Shown here piece after piece: positions 32,051 to 41,500 of a DNA stretch of 64,000 bases (position 1 is its first letter; each line of letters opens with the position of its first letter). Source of the stretch: Micromonospora echinaurantiaca (GTDB taxonomy: Bacteria > Actinomycetota > Actinomycetes > Mycobacteriales > Micromonosporaceae); assembly GCF_900090235.1 (NCBI RefSeq), contig NZ_LT607750.1, positions 6,653,501 through 6,717,500 of the forward strand, given 5' to 3'. Position numbers and translations under genes: made by a program. The notes under the pieces are model-generated. The model had not been told where the DNA came from. It searched no databases and saw only the letters and a list, made by a program, of their open reading frames with translations.

Positions 32051-34147
32051 TCAGGCGCGGCCCAGCCGGTCGAGGATCCAGGCGTTGATGAACGCCTCCT
32101 CCTTCCAGGCGTCGTACCGGCCGCTCGGTCCACCGTGGCCGGCGCCCATCTCGGTCTTCAGCAGGTAGTCGCCCTGCGGTGCGGTGGCCCGCAGCCGGGC
32201 GATCCACTTGGCCGGCTCGTGGTAGAGCACCCGGGTGTCGTTCAGGCTGGTCACCGCGAGGATGGCCGGGTAGTCCCGGGCCGCCACGTTCTCGTACGGC
32301 GTGTAGGACTTCATGTACGCGTACACCTCGGGGTCGTCGAGCGGGTTGCCCCACTCCTCCCACTCGGTGACGGTCAGCGGCAGCGACGGGTCGAGGATCG
32401 AGGTGAGCGCGTCCACGAACGGCACCTGCGCGACGATGCCGGCGAACGCGTCCGGGGCGATGTTGGCCACCGCGCCCATCAGCAGCCCACCCGCCGAGGC
32501 GCCCCGGGCGACCAACCGGTCGCTGGCCGTCCAACCCGTCTTGACCAGGTGCCGGGCGCAGGCCACGAAGTCGGTGAAGGTGTTCTTCTTGGCCAGCAGC
32601 TTGCCCTGGTCGTACCAGCGGCGGCCAAGCTCGCCGCCGCCTCGGGTGTGCGCCACCGCGAAGACCACCCCGCGGTCGAGCAGGGAGAGCCGGGCCACCG
32701 AGAACCAGGGGTCCATGCTCGCCTCGTACGAGCCGTAGCCGTACAGCTCGCAGGGCGCGGAACCGTCGCGCGGGGTGCCCTTGCGGCAGACCAGCGAGAT
32801 CGGCACCCGGGTGCCGTCGTCGGCCAGCGCCCAGTCCCGGTGCTGCTCGTAGTCGGCCGGGTCGTACGGCCGCCCGTCCGGCCCGGGCAGCACCGGCTTC
32901 CGCTTGCGCAGCACCATCTGCCGGGTGACCAGGTCGTAGTCGTAGATCGAGTCGGGCGTGACCAGCGAGGTGTAGCGCAGCCGCAGCTGGGTGGTGCGGT
33001 ACTCCGGATTGGCGTCCAGGCCGACGCTGTAGATCGGTTCCGGGAAGTCGATGTCGTACCGGTCGCCGCCGCCGACCGGCAGCACCCGCACCCCGGTCAG
33101 CCCGTTGCTGCGCAGCGAGACGACCAGGTGGTCAGCGAACGCGTCCACCGACTCCAGCCGGGTGCCGGGCTGGTGCTCGATCAGCGGCACCCAGTCGCCC
33201 GGCGCGTCCGCCGAGGTGTACGCCAGCGCGAAGTCCTCCGCGCCGTCGTTGTGCAGGATCAGGAACCGGTGTCCGTGGTGCTCGACCGAGTACTCCACAC
33301 CCTGCCGCCGGGGCGCGATGACCGCCGGCGCGCCGGTGGGGTTGCCGGCCGGGATGACCCGTACCTCGCTGGTCACCTTGCTGGCGATGTCGATCAGGAT
33401 GAACCGCTCCGAGCGGGTCAACTCGACCCCGACCCAGAACCGCTCGTCGTCCTCCTGGTGCACCACCACGTCGTCGCCCGCGGCCGAGCCGATCACGTGC
33501 CGCCAGACCCGGTGTGGCCGCCACGCGTCGTCTACCGTCAGGTAGAACAGCACCGACGCGTCGGCGGACCAGGCGGTGCCGTAGAAGGTGCCGGGGATCT
33601 CGTCGGGGAGCAGTTCGCCGGTGGTCAGGTCCTTCACCCGCAGGGTGAACCGCTCGTCCCCGGAGAAGTCCGTCGAGTACGCCAGCCAGCGCCCGTCCGG
33701 GCTGACGTCGAAGGCGCCGAGCGCGAAGAAGTCGTGCCCCTCGGCGAGCAGGTTGCCGTCGAGCAGCACCTCCTCGCCGTCCAGCGGGGCGCCGTCGGCG
33801 CTGACCGGCGGCTCGGTCTCGCCGTCGCGGACCGCCCGGCGGCAGTGCACGCCGTACTGCTGGCCCTCGACCGTGCGGGTGTAGTACCAGTGGCCGCCCT
33901 TGCGGGTCGGCACCGACAGGTCGGTCTCCTGGGTGCGCCGGCGGGTCTCCTCGAACAGCTCCGCGCGCAGCCCGGCCAGGTGGGCGGTGCGCGCCTCGGT
34001 GTACGCGTTCTCCGCGGTCAGGTAGGCGATCGTCGCCGGATCGTCCTTGCCGGCGAGCCAGGCGTACTCGTCGACGACGGTGTCGCCGTGGTGGGTGCGC
34101 TCGCTGGGCACCCGCTTCGCCACGGGAACGGAAGTCTCGGTGGTCAC
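32051..34147 (-). CDS. ptrB: Prolyl oligopeptidase family protease, oligopeptidase B-like
   Basis: A 698-residue S9A peptidase, the usual oligopeptidase B length. The N-terminal beta-propeller (about 60-400) carries repeated blades such as FDVSPDGRWLAYSTDF and FYGTAWSADASVLFYL. The alpha/beta hydrolase domain has the nucleophile in GASAGGLLMG (Ser about 551), after GGGELGRRWYDQGKLL. The Asp and His regions are LNDTRVLYHEP and GAGHGG. It cleaves short peptides after basic residues in the cytoplasm. It starts at GTG 34147 and is divergent from the FAD oxidoreductase gene. Confidence 0.9.
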   Translation of the reverse strand: MTTETSVPVAKRVPSERTHHGDTVVDEYAWLAGKDDPATIAYLTAENAYTEARTAHLAGLRAELFEETRRRTQETDLSVPTRKGGHWYYTRTVEGQQYGVHCRRAVRDGETEPPVSADGAPLDGEEVLLDGNLLAEGHDFFALGAFDVSPDGRWLAYSTDFSGDERFTLRVKDLTTGELLPDEIPGTFYGTAWSADASVLFYLTVDDAWRPHRVWRHVIGSAAGDDVVVHQEDDERFWVGVELTRSERFILIDIASKVTSEVRVIPAGNPTGAPAVIAPRRQGVEYSVEHHGHRFLILHNDGAEDFALAYTSADAPGDWVPLIEHQPGTRLESVDAFADHLVVSLRSNGLTGVRVLPVGGGDRYDIDFPEPIYSVGLDANPEYRTTQLRLRYTSLVTPDSIYDYDLVTRQMVLRKRKPVLPGPDGRPYDPADYEQHRDWALADDGTRVPISLVCRKGTPRDGSAPCELYGYGSYEASMDPWFSVARLSLLDRGVVFAVAHTRGGGELGRRWYDQGKLLAKKNTFTDFVACARHLVKTGWTASDRLVARGASAGGLLMGAVANIAPDAFAGIVAQVPFVDALTSILDPSLPLTVTEWEEWGNPLDDPEVYAYMKSYTPYENVAARDYPAILAVTSLNDTRVLYHEPAKWIARLRATAPQGDYLLKTEMGAGHGGPSGRYDAWKEEAFINAWILDRLGRA

Positions 34148-34210
34148 GGCGTCACGTTACCGGCCGGCCGCCGTCCGTCGCCCGATTAGGCGACGCGTCA
34201 CCACCGGCTT

Positions 34211-34227
34211 TCGAACACATGTACGAT
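34211..34227 (+). promoter_or_regulatory. LexA-like box overlapping -10
   Basis: TCGAACACATGTACGA (34211-34226) matches TCGAACA-N2-TGTTCGA at all but one defined base. It differs at one position from the box at 15936. TACGAT (34222-34227), a possible -10 within the box, is 7 bases before ATG 34235. Confidence 0.5.
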
Positions 34228-34234
34228 GACCGGC

Positions 34235-35584
34235 ATGGCGGCTGCAGCGAGTTCCACCGATCGACCCGGAGCCCTCGACATCACCCGGCGGTTGACCGAG
34301 ATCTGCGGCCCGCCGTTCGCCCGCTTCGCCGGCCCCGCCGACGAGGTCGCCGGCCGCCCGGCCCGCTGGGTCGCCGTGCCCGGCCGCCCGGCCGCCGCCG
34401 CCGAGGTGCTCCGGCTGGCCGCTCGGCACGACCTGACGGTGGTGTCCCGGGGCGCCGGCACCAAGATCGACTGGGGCGCCGCGCCCGACCGGGTCGACAT
34501 CCTGCTCGACACCGGCCGGCTCGCCGGGATCGGCCACGAGCCGGTGGGGGCGCCGACGGCCGAGGTCGGTGCGGGCACCCCGCTCCGGGCCGTACAGGCC
34601 ACCCTGGAGCGCACCGGGCAGCGGCTGGCGCTGGACGCGCCCTCGCCCGGGGCGACCCTCGGCGGGGTGCTCGCCGCCGGCGAGGCCGGGCCGCTGCGGC
34701 ACCGCCACGGCACCCCCTGCGACCAGTTGGTCGGCCTGCGCTACCTCGACGCCGACGGCGAACTGGTCAGCGCCGGCGGTGGCGCGCCGGGGCTGGAGCT
34801 GGCCCGGCTGCTCTGCGGCTCGCAGGGGGCGCTCGGCGTGCTGGTCTCGGCGACGTTGCGGGTGCAGGCCGCCCCGGCGCGCCGGGTTTGGGTCACCCGT
34901 CCGGTGTGGACTCCGCTGGAGGTGCACGACCTGGTGCGTACGCTGCTCGCCGCCCGGCTCGACCCGGCCGCCGTCGAGCTGGATCTGCCGGCCGGCGCGG
35001 GATCCCGGCCGGTGCCGCGCGGCCGGGCCGCGGCGATGGCGCGTCATCCGTCCATGACGGGGCGCGCGTCGACCGGCCCGGCCGCTGCCGGCAGCCTGGC
35101 GGTGCTCCTCGAAGGCGGCCCAGCGGACGTGGTCGAGCGGTCCGAGCGGCTGGTGGCGCTCTTCGGCGACGGGTCGGCCACCCAGCAGGCCGCGCCGGGG
35201 TGGTGGCGGCGCTACCCGTTCGCCCCGGGCGACACCGCCCTGCGCATCGAGGTGCCGATCACCGACCTGCACGCCGCCGTCTACGCGCTGCGCGACGCGG
35301 CCGGCGCCCCGGTGCCGGTCCGCGGCTCGGCCGGGCTGGGCGTGGTGCACGCCGCCCTGCCCGGGGCGCTGCCCGCCGACCGGGTCGCCGCGATCCTCGC
35401 CGCGGTACGCGGGGTGCTGCTCGCCCGCAAGGGCCGGTGCGTGGTGCTCGCCGCGCCGGCGCCGGTGCGACGGGCGGTCGACCTGTGGGGCGAGCTGGCC
35501 GGGCTGGCCCGGCTGCGGGAAGCCAAGGAGCACCTCGACCCGCACCACCGGCTCGCCCCCGGCCGCCTCCCCGGCGGCTTGTGA
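34235..35584 (+). CDS. FAD-binding oxidoreductase, GlcE/glycolate oxidase subunit-like
   Basis: A 449-residue flavoprotein. The N-terminal PCMH-type FAD domain (about 40-215) includes VVSRGAGTKIDWGAAPD, DAPSPGATLGGVLAAGEAGP, and GTPCDQLVGLRYLDADGELV. A GlcE-like C-terminal cap follows, ending in the acidic/His segment KEHLDPHHRLAPGRLPGG. No iron-sulfur subunit (GlcF) or GlcD is adjacent, so it may act alone or with distant partners. ATG 34235 is preferred over ATG 34226, because 34226 is the last base of the LexA-like box and a -10 would place the RNA start at 34235. Confidence 0.82.
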   Translation: MAAAASSTDRPGALDITRRLTEICGPPFARFAGPADEVAGRPARWVAVPGRPAAAAEVLRLAARHDLTVVSRGAGTKIDWGAAPDRVDILLDTGRLAGIGHEPVGAPTAEVGAGTPLRAVQATLERTGQRLALDAPSPGATLGGVLAAGEAGPLRHRHGTPCDQLVGLRYLDADGELVSAGGGAPGLELARLLCGSQGALGVLVSATLRVQAAPARRVWVTRPVWTPLEVHDLVRTLLAARLDPAAVELDLPAGAGSRPVPRGRAAAMARHPSMTGRASTGPAAAGSLAVLLEGGPADVVERSERLVALFGDGSATQQAAPGWWRRYPFAPGDTALRIEVPITDLHAAVYALRDAAGAPVPVRGSAGLGVVHAALPGALPADRVAAILAAVRGVLLARKGRCVVLAAPAPVRRAVDLWGELAGLARLREAKEHLDPHHRLAPGRLPGGL

Positions 35585-35594
35585 TCCGTCTGGC

Positions 35595-36026
35595 TCAGTC
35601 CAGCCACCAGCGGGTCAGCTCGGTGCCGGCCGGCGCGAAGCGCAGGGCGGTCACCGTCACCGCGGCGACGGTGACCGCCAGCAGTTGCCGCCGGGTCCGG
35701 CGCGGCGTCTCCGCCCGGTCCCGGATCAGCAGCAGAAGGGAGTAGCACGCCAGCAGCGGCACCGCGACCAGGCCGGCGAGGAAGAGCAGCGACACCGCCA
35801 GATAGAGCCAGGTGAACGGGTTAGCCACGGACATCCCGAAGGGCACCATGTCCTTCGGGTCGTACGCCCCGGTTGCCAGCTCGGCGGGGCCGACGCCGCC
35901 GGCGGCCATCCGGCCCAACCACATCCCGGTCACCACGACGGACGCGGTGACGAGGGCGAACTGCGCCGCGAGGACGGTGCGCAGCAGGGGCACCCGGCCG
36001 GGGGCGGTCTGCACGGCACTCGACAT
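35595..36026 (-). CDS. Integral membrane protein of unknown function
   Basis: A 143-residue protein with three to four hydrophobic segments: ALVTASVVVTGMWLGRM, TWLYLAVSLLFLAGLVAVPLL continuing ACYSLLLLI, and LLAVTVAAVTVTALRF. Basic loops (RDRAETPRRTRRQ) point to the cytoplasm. ATG 36026. I do not recognise a family. Its stop nearly meets the FAD oxidoreductase stop (convergent, 10 bases apart). Confidence 0.7.
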   Translation of the reverse strand: MSSAVQTAPGRVPLLRTVLAAQFALVTASVVVTGMWLGRMAAGGVGPAELATGAYDPKDMVPFGMSVANPFTWLYLAVSLLFLAGLVAVPLLACYSLLLLIRDRAETPRRTRRQLLAVTVAAVTVTALRFAPAGTELTRWWLD

Positions 36027-36091
36027 GCCACCAACCTAGCCCGCGCGGCCACGCCGAGCTGTCCCGCCGGACGGGTCGCTCGGCCGGCCGG

Positions 36092-38173
36092 TCAGCCGGC
36101 GTCGTTGCGAAGGACCAGGATGGCGATGTCGTCGCGGGGCGCCTCGCCGGAGAACCCGATCGCGGTGGACCGCAGCCGGGCCGCCACCACGTCCGCCGAG
36201 TAGCCGGCCAGCGGGGCGGCGGCGTCCCGGAGCCGGTCGGTGCCGAAGAGTTCCCGGCCGCGCCGGCGCTCGGTGACCCCGTCGGTGTAGAAGATCAGCG
36301 CGTCGCCGGGGTCGAGGGAGAGCTCCGCCGTCGGCGAGGCGATCGAGTCGAGCAGCCCGAGCGCGGTGCCGCCGGTGCCGACGAAGGTCGCGCCGCCGCC
36401 GGCACCCACCAGCACCGGCCGGTCGTGGCCGGCGAGGTGCAGCGAGACGTCGAGCTGGTCGCGCTCGCCGGGGCCGACGGCCGCCAGGGCCAGCGTGCAG
36501 TAGCGCCCACTGCCCCGCTCGACCAGTGTCTCGTTCAGCCGGGACAGCACCTCGGGCAGCGGCTTGCCGTCGCCGACCAGCACCCGGATCACGTCCCGGA
36601 CCAGGCCGGTGACCGCGGCCGCCTGCACCCCCTTGCCGGAGACGTCGCCGACCACCACCAGCCAGCGCCCGTCGGGCAGCGGCAGCACGTCGTAGAAGTC
36701 GCCGCCGACGTCGGCGTCGTCGCCGGTCGGGACGTACTCGGCGGCGAAGCCGATGCCCTCGACCACGGGCAGCACCGGCGGCAGCAGCGACTGCTGGAGG
36801 GTCTGCGCCACCCGGCGGCGCTCGGCGTGGATCCGGGCGTTCTCGATGGCCAGCGCGGCACGGCGGGCCACGTCCTCCAGCACGGCGACCTCGTCCGGGT
36901 CGTGCCGGTGCCGCTGCGGCCGGCCCACCGCCAGGGTGCCGAGCCGCTGCCCGCGGGCGATCAGCGGCACCGCGAAGCCCTCCATCGGGGTGCCGAGCGG
37001 CGTCTGGGTGCCGTTGCGGGACGCCTCGCGCAGCCGGGCCTGGATCGAGTCCGGGCCGGTCTCCCGAAGCACCGCGTGCAGCTGCGGCAGCATCGACTCG
37101 TCGGCGTGGCTGGCGGCGGCCAGCCGCAGCCGGCCCCACTCGTCGGTGGTGTGCACCGCGCACCACTGGCCGAGCCGGGGCACCACCAGCTGCGGGATCA
37201 GCGCCATGGTCAACTCGACGTCCAGGGACTGGGCGAGCAGCTCGCTGGCCTCGGCGAGGAAGGTCAGCCAGGCCTGCCGGCGCACGTCCGCCCGGCGCAG
37301 CCGGTCGTTCTCCAGGTGCAGCGAGAGCCGCTCGGCCATCAGCGCCGCCAGCGGCCGGGCGTACGCCGAGGGCGCCGCGTCCAGCTCCAGCTCGCCGGCG
37401 TACGGCCGGTGCACGGTCAGCGGCACCCGGAGCAGCTCGTGGTCGGCCCGGGGCTGGCGGCCGTACCGGGCCAGCACCTGGGGGCCCTGCCCGTCGCCCC
37501 GGTCCAACCGGACCACGCCGCCGGTGGCGCCGACCATCTCGGCGACCCGGGTGAGCAGGCTCGTCGCGAAGTCGGGCAGCGGGTCCTCGGCGTACGGGTC
37601 GGGGCTGGTCTGCATCAGCTCGCTCATCGCGCCGGCGCTGGGCGCGGAGCTCTCCCCGGTGGTGCTCCCGCTCCCGCCATTGCCCGGCGTCGCCGCCTCC
37701 GCCCCCAAGGCCGCCGGCTCGTCGCCCGGCGCGTCGGGCCGGTCCAGCCGGAACCAGACGCCCTTCCCGCTGGGCAGGTAGGTGGTGCCCCACCGGCTGG
37801 CGAAGTGGTCGACCAGCAGCAGGCCCCGGCCACGCTCGGCGACCTCGGTGATCTCGGTGGCGTCGTTGCGGACGCCCACGGTCAGCTCGTCGACCGGGCC
37901 GGACGCGAAGTCCGACACCATCACGGTCAGCCCGGTACGGTCGGCGACGACCTCGATGTCCAGTTCGGTGCCGGCGTGCTCGACCGCGTTGGTGGAGAGT
38001 TCGGTGGTCAGCAGCAGCGCCTCGTTGAGCAGCTGGTCGAGATCCGCCTCGGCGAGCACCGACCGGACGACGGCCCGCGCGGCGGCGGGCGTACGCCGGT
38101 CGGCGGGCAGCCGGACCCGCCGGACATGCTCGTCCGGGCCCCCGGTCGTCGTGGGGCCTGCCTCCGCTGCCAC
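36092..38173 (-). CDS. SpoIIE-family phosphatase with ATPase and GAF domains
   Basis: A 693-residue protein with three modules. An N-terminal RsbW-type HATPase (about 15-140) shows LLTTELSTNAVEHAGTEL and VAERGRGLLLVDHFA. A GAF domain spans about 290-440. A C-terminal SpoIIE PP2C (about 455-690) shows QQSLLPPVLPVVEGI, VGGDFYDVLPL, VGDVSGKGVQAAAV, ALIFYTDGVTERR and PRDDIAILVL. GTG 38173 is preferred because GGAGGA lies 7 bases upstream; GTG at 38188 and 38194 are alternatives. The frame stays open far upstream, but that extension is the antisense of the kinase gene. The protein is divergent from the multi-HAMP kinase, and may couple redox or small-molecule sensing to STAS dephosphorylation. Confidence 0.85.
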   Translation of the reverse strand: MAAEAGPTTTGGPDEHVRRVRLPADRRTPAAARAVVRSVLAEADLDQLLNEALLLTTELSTNAVEHAGTELDIEVVADRTGLTVMVSDFASGPVDELTVGVRNDATEITEVAERGRGLLLVDHFASRWGTTYLPSGKGVWFRLDRPDAPGDEPAALGAEAATPGNGGSGSTTGESSAPSAGAMSELMQTSPDPYAEDPLPDFATSLLTRVAEMVGATGGVVRLDRGDGQGPQVLARYGRQPRADHELLRVPLTVHRPYAGELELDAAPSAYARPLAALMAERLSLHLENDRLRRADVRRQAWLTFLAEASELLAQSLDVELTMALIPQLVVPRLGQWCAVHTTDEWGRLRLAAASHADESMLPQLHAVLRETGPDSIQARLREASRNGTQTPLGTPMEGFAVPLIARGQRLGTLAVGRPQRHRHDPDEVAVLEDVARRAALAIENARIHAERRRVAQTLQQSLLPPVLPVVEGIGFAAEYVPTGDDADVGGDFYDVLPLPDGRWLVVVGDVSGKGVQAAAVTGLVRDVIRVLVGDGKPLPEVLSRLNETLVERGSGRYCTLALAAVGPGERDQLDVSLHLAGHDRPVLVGAGGGATFVGTGGTALGLLDSIASPTAELSLDPGDALIFYTDGVTERRRGRELFGTDRLRDAAAPLAGYSADVVAARLRSTAIGFSGEAPRDDIAILVLRNDAG

Positions 38174-38533
38174 CCCCGTATCCTCCACCGCCACCCGCCC
38201 GGTGCCAAGCCGATCCCCCGCCGGCCGGTCCCACCGACCGGGCCGCGGGCGGTCTCGCGGGGAGCGCCGCGCTCCGGACGGTCGGCTCGATCCCGGCGAA
38301 AGCGGGCGCCCGAGGCGGTGCGGGCGTGGCCGGGGCGGGACGGCGGCGAGCCCTCCGGGCTGGGCCCGGAGTGGTCCCGATCGGGTTGGCGCGGCGGGCC
38401 GGGCCGGGCGGCGGACGTCGGTTTGCGCGTGCCGAGCGGCCGCGCGACGTGGCGCTGGCCGAGCTCGCGGGCACAATGATGGGATGCCAACGTGCCGGCA
38501 CGCACCGGTGGCCCCCGACGTGAGCGAGGAATG
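38174..38533. other. Divergent intergenic region
   Basis: This 360-base gap separates the SpoIIE-family and multi-HAMP kinase genes. It is extremely GC-rich. I see a GGAGCGC/GCGCTCC hairpin near 38258-38275 and an AGCGAGGA purine run just before the kinase start. No clear promoter or ORF of coding character is evident. Confidence 0.5.
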
Positions 38534-41500
38534 ATGACCACGGCGAAACAGTCGGTAGCCGCGGACCAGACCGCGCCCGACCACGAGGCGGTCCTCGTCG
38601 AGCTGACCGAGGCGCTGCGGCGGGTGCGCCGCGGCGACCTGAAGGTCCGGCTGCCCAGGCGGGCGGGCCGGGCGGGCGAGGTGGCGGACGCCTTCAACGA
38701 GGTGGTCTCCCTCCAGGAGCGGCAGTACCTCGACCTGCGCCGGATCAGCCGGATCGTCGGCCGGGACGGCCGGCTCACCGAACGCCTCGACGACGAGGGG
38801 CTGGACGGCTCGTGGGCGGAGGGCCAGCGGGCGATCAACTCGCTGATCGACGACCTGGGCCGGCCGACCACCGAGATCGCCCGGGTGATCGTGGCGGTCG
38901 CCGACGGCGATCTCTCGCAGCACATGGCGCTGGAGATCGACGGCCGGCCGCTGCGCGGTGAGTACCTGCGCATCGGGCGCACCGTGAACACGATGGTCGA
39001 CCAGCTCTCCTCGTTCGCCGACGAGGTGACCCGGGTGGCCCGCGAGGTGGGCACCGAGGGCAAGCTGGGCGGCCAGGCCGACGTCCGCGGCGTCGCCGGC
39101 ACCTGGAAGGACCTCACCGACTCGGTGAACACCATGGCGTCGAACCTCACCGGCCAGGTGCGGTCGATCTCCCAGGTGGCGACGGCGGTGGCCAAGGGCG
39201 ACCTGTCGCAGAAGATCACCGTCGGGGCGCGCGGCGAGGTGGCCGAGCTGGCCGACACGATGAACTACCTCACCGACACCCTGCGGCTCTTCGCCGAGCA
39301 GGTGACCCGGGTGGCCCGGGAGGTGGGCACCGAGGGCAAGCTGGGCGGCCAGGCGGAGGTGCCGAACGTCGCCGGCACCTGGAAGGACCTCACCGACAGC
39401 GTCAACTCGATGGCGTCGAACCTGACCAGCCAGGTGCGCAACATCGCCCATGTCTCCACCGCGGTGGCCCGGGGCGACCTGTCGCAGAAGATCACCGTGG
39501 CCGCCCAGGGCGAGATCCTGGAGCTCAAGGACACCATGAACACGATGGTGGACCAGCTGTCGTCGTTCGCCGACGAGGTGACCCGGGTGGCCCGTGAGGT
39601 GGGCACCGAGGGCAAGCTCGGCGGTCAGGCCCAGGTGCGCGGGGTCTCCGGCACCTGGCGCGACCTCACCGAGAACGTCAACCAGCTCGCCGGCAACCTG
39701 ACCAGCCAGGTGCGCAACATCTCCCAGGTCTCCACGGCGGTGGCCAAGGGTGACCTGTCGCAGAAGATCACGGTCGACGCGCAGGGCGAGATCCTGGAGC
39801 TGAAGAACACCGTCAACACGATGGTGGACCAGCTGTCGTCGTTCGCCGACGAGGTGACCCGGGTGGCCCGCGAGGTGGGCACCGAGGGCAAGCTGGGTGG
39901 TCAGGCCCAGGTCAAGGGCGTCAGCGGTACGTGGCGGGACCTGACCGACAACGTGAACTCGATGGCGTCGAACCTGACCAGCCAGGTGCGCAACATCGCC
40001 TCGGTGACCACGGCGGTGGCCAAGGGCGACCTGTCGCAGAAGATCACCGTGGACGCCCGGGGCGAGATCCTGGAGCTGAAGTCGACGGTCAACACGATGG
40101 TGGACCAGCTGTCGTCGTTCGCCGACGAGGTGACCCGGGTGGCCCGTGAGGTGGGCACGGAGGGCAAGCTCGGCGGCCAGGCCCAGGTACGCGGGGTCGC
40201 CGGCACCTGGCGGGACCTGACCGACAACGTGAACTCGATGGCGTCGAACCTGACCGCCCAGGTACGCAACATCGCCCAGGTCTCCACGGCGGTGGCCAAG
40301 GGCGACCTGTCGCAGAAGATCACGGTCGACGCGCAGGGCGAGATCCTGGAGCTGAAGTCGACGGTCAACACGATGGTCGACCAGCTGTCGTCGTTCGCCG
40401 ACGAGGTGACCCGGGTGGCCCGTGAGGTGGGCACCGAGGGCAAGCTCGGCGGCCAGGCGCAGGTGAAGGGGGTTTCCGGCACCTGGCGGGATCTGACCGA
40501 CAACGTGAACTCGATGGCGTCGAACCTGACCAGCCAGGTACGCAACATCGCCTCGGTGACCACGGCGGTGGCCAAGGGCGACCTGTCCCAGAAGATCACC
40601 GTGGACGCCCAGGGCGAGATCCTGGAGCTGAAGAACACCGTCAACACGATGGTCGACCAGCTCTCGTCGTTCGCCGACGAGGTGACCCGGGTGGCCCGTG
40701 AGGTGGGCAGCGAGGGCAAGCTCGGCGGCCAGGCCCAGGTGAAGGGGGTTTCCGGCACCTGGCGGGACCTCACCGAGAACGTCAACCAACTCGCCTCGAC
40801 GCTCACCACTCAGCTGCGCGCGATCGCCCAGGTCTCCACCTCGGTGACCCGGGGCGACCTGACCCAGCGGATCGCGGTCAAGGCGCAGGGCGAGGTCGCC
40901 GAGCTGAAGGACAACATCAACCAGATGATCGTCACCCTCCGGGAGACGACCAAGAAGAACGCCGAGCAGGGCTGGCTCGACTCGAACCTGGCCCGGATCG
41001 GCGGCCTGCTCCAGGGCCAGCGCGACCTCGGCGAGGTCTGCCGCATGATCATGATGGAGGTGACCCCGCTGGTCGACGCGCAACTGGGCGCGTTCTTCCT
41101 GGCGGACACCTCCGAGGGCGTGATGCGGCTGCGGCTGACCGCCTCGTACGGCTACGTGGCGCGCGGGCACGACGTGACCTTCGGGCCGGGCGAGGGGCTG
41201 GTCGGCCAGACCGCGCTCTCCCGCCGGACCATCCGGGTCGGCGGCGCGCCGGACGGGCGGCTCACCCTGCGCTCCGGGCTGGCCGACACGCCGCCGGCCG
41301 ACCTGGTCGTGCTGCCGGTGCTCTTCGAGGGCGAACTGCTCGGCGTGATCGAGTTCGCCAGCGTGACCCCCTTCTCCGAGCTGCACCTGTCGTTCCTGGA
41401 GCGGCTGGTGCTCACCATCGGCATCGCGGTAAACACCATCCAGGCGAACCGGCGCACCGAGGAGCTGCTGGCCCAGTCCCAGCGGCTGGCGCTCGAACTG

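Noticed and set aside
39026..40957. Regular repeats that could be mistaken for a CRISPR or satellite array
   Set aside because: The 276-bp units are in frame within a coding gene and encode HAMP pairs; there are no spacers.
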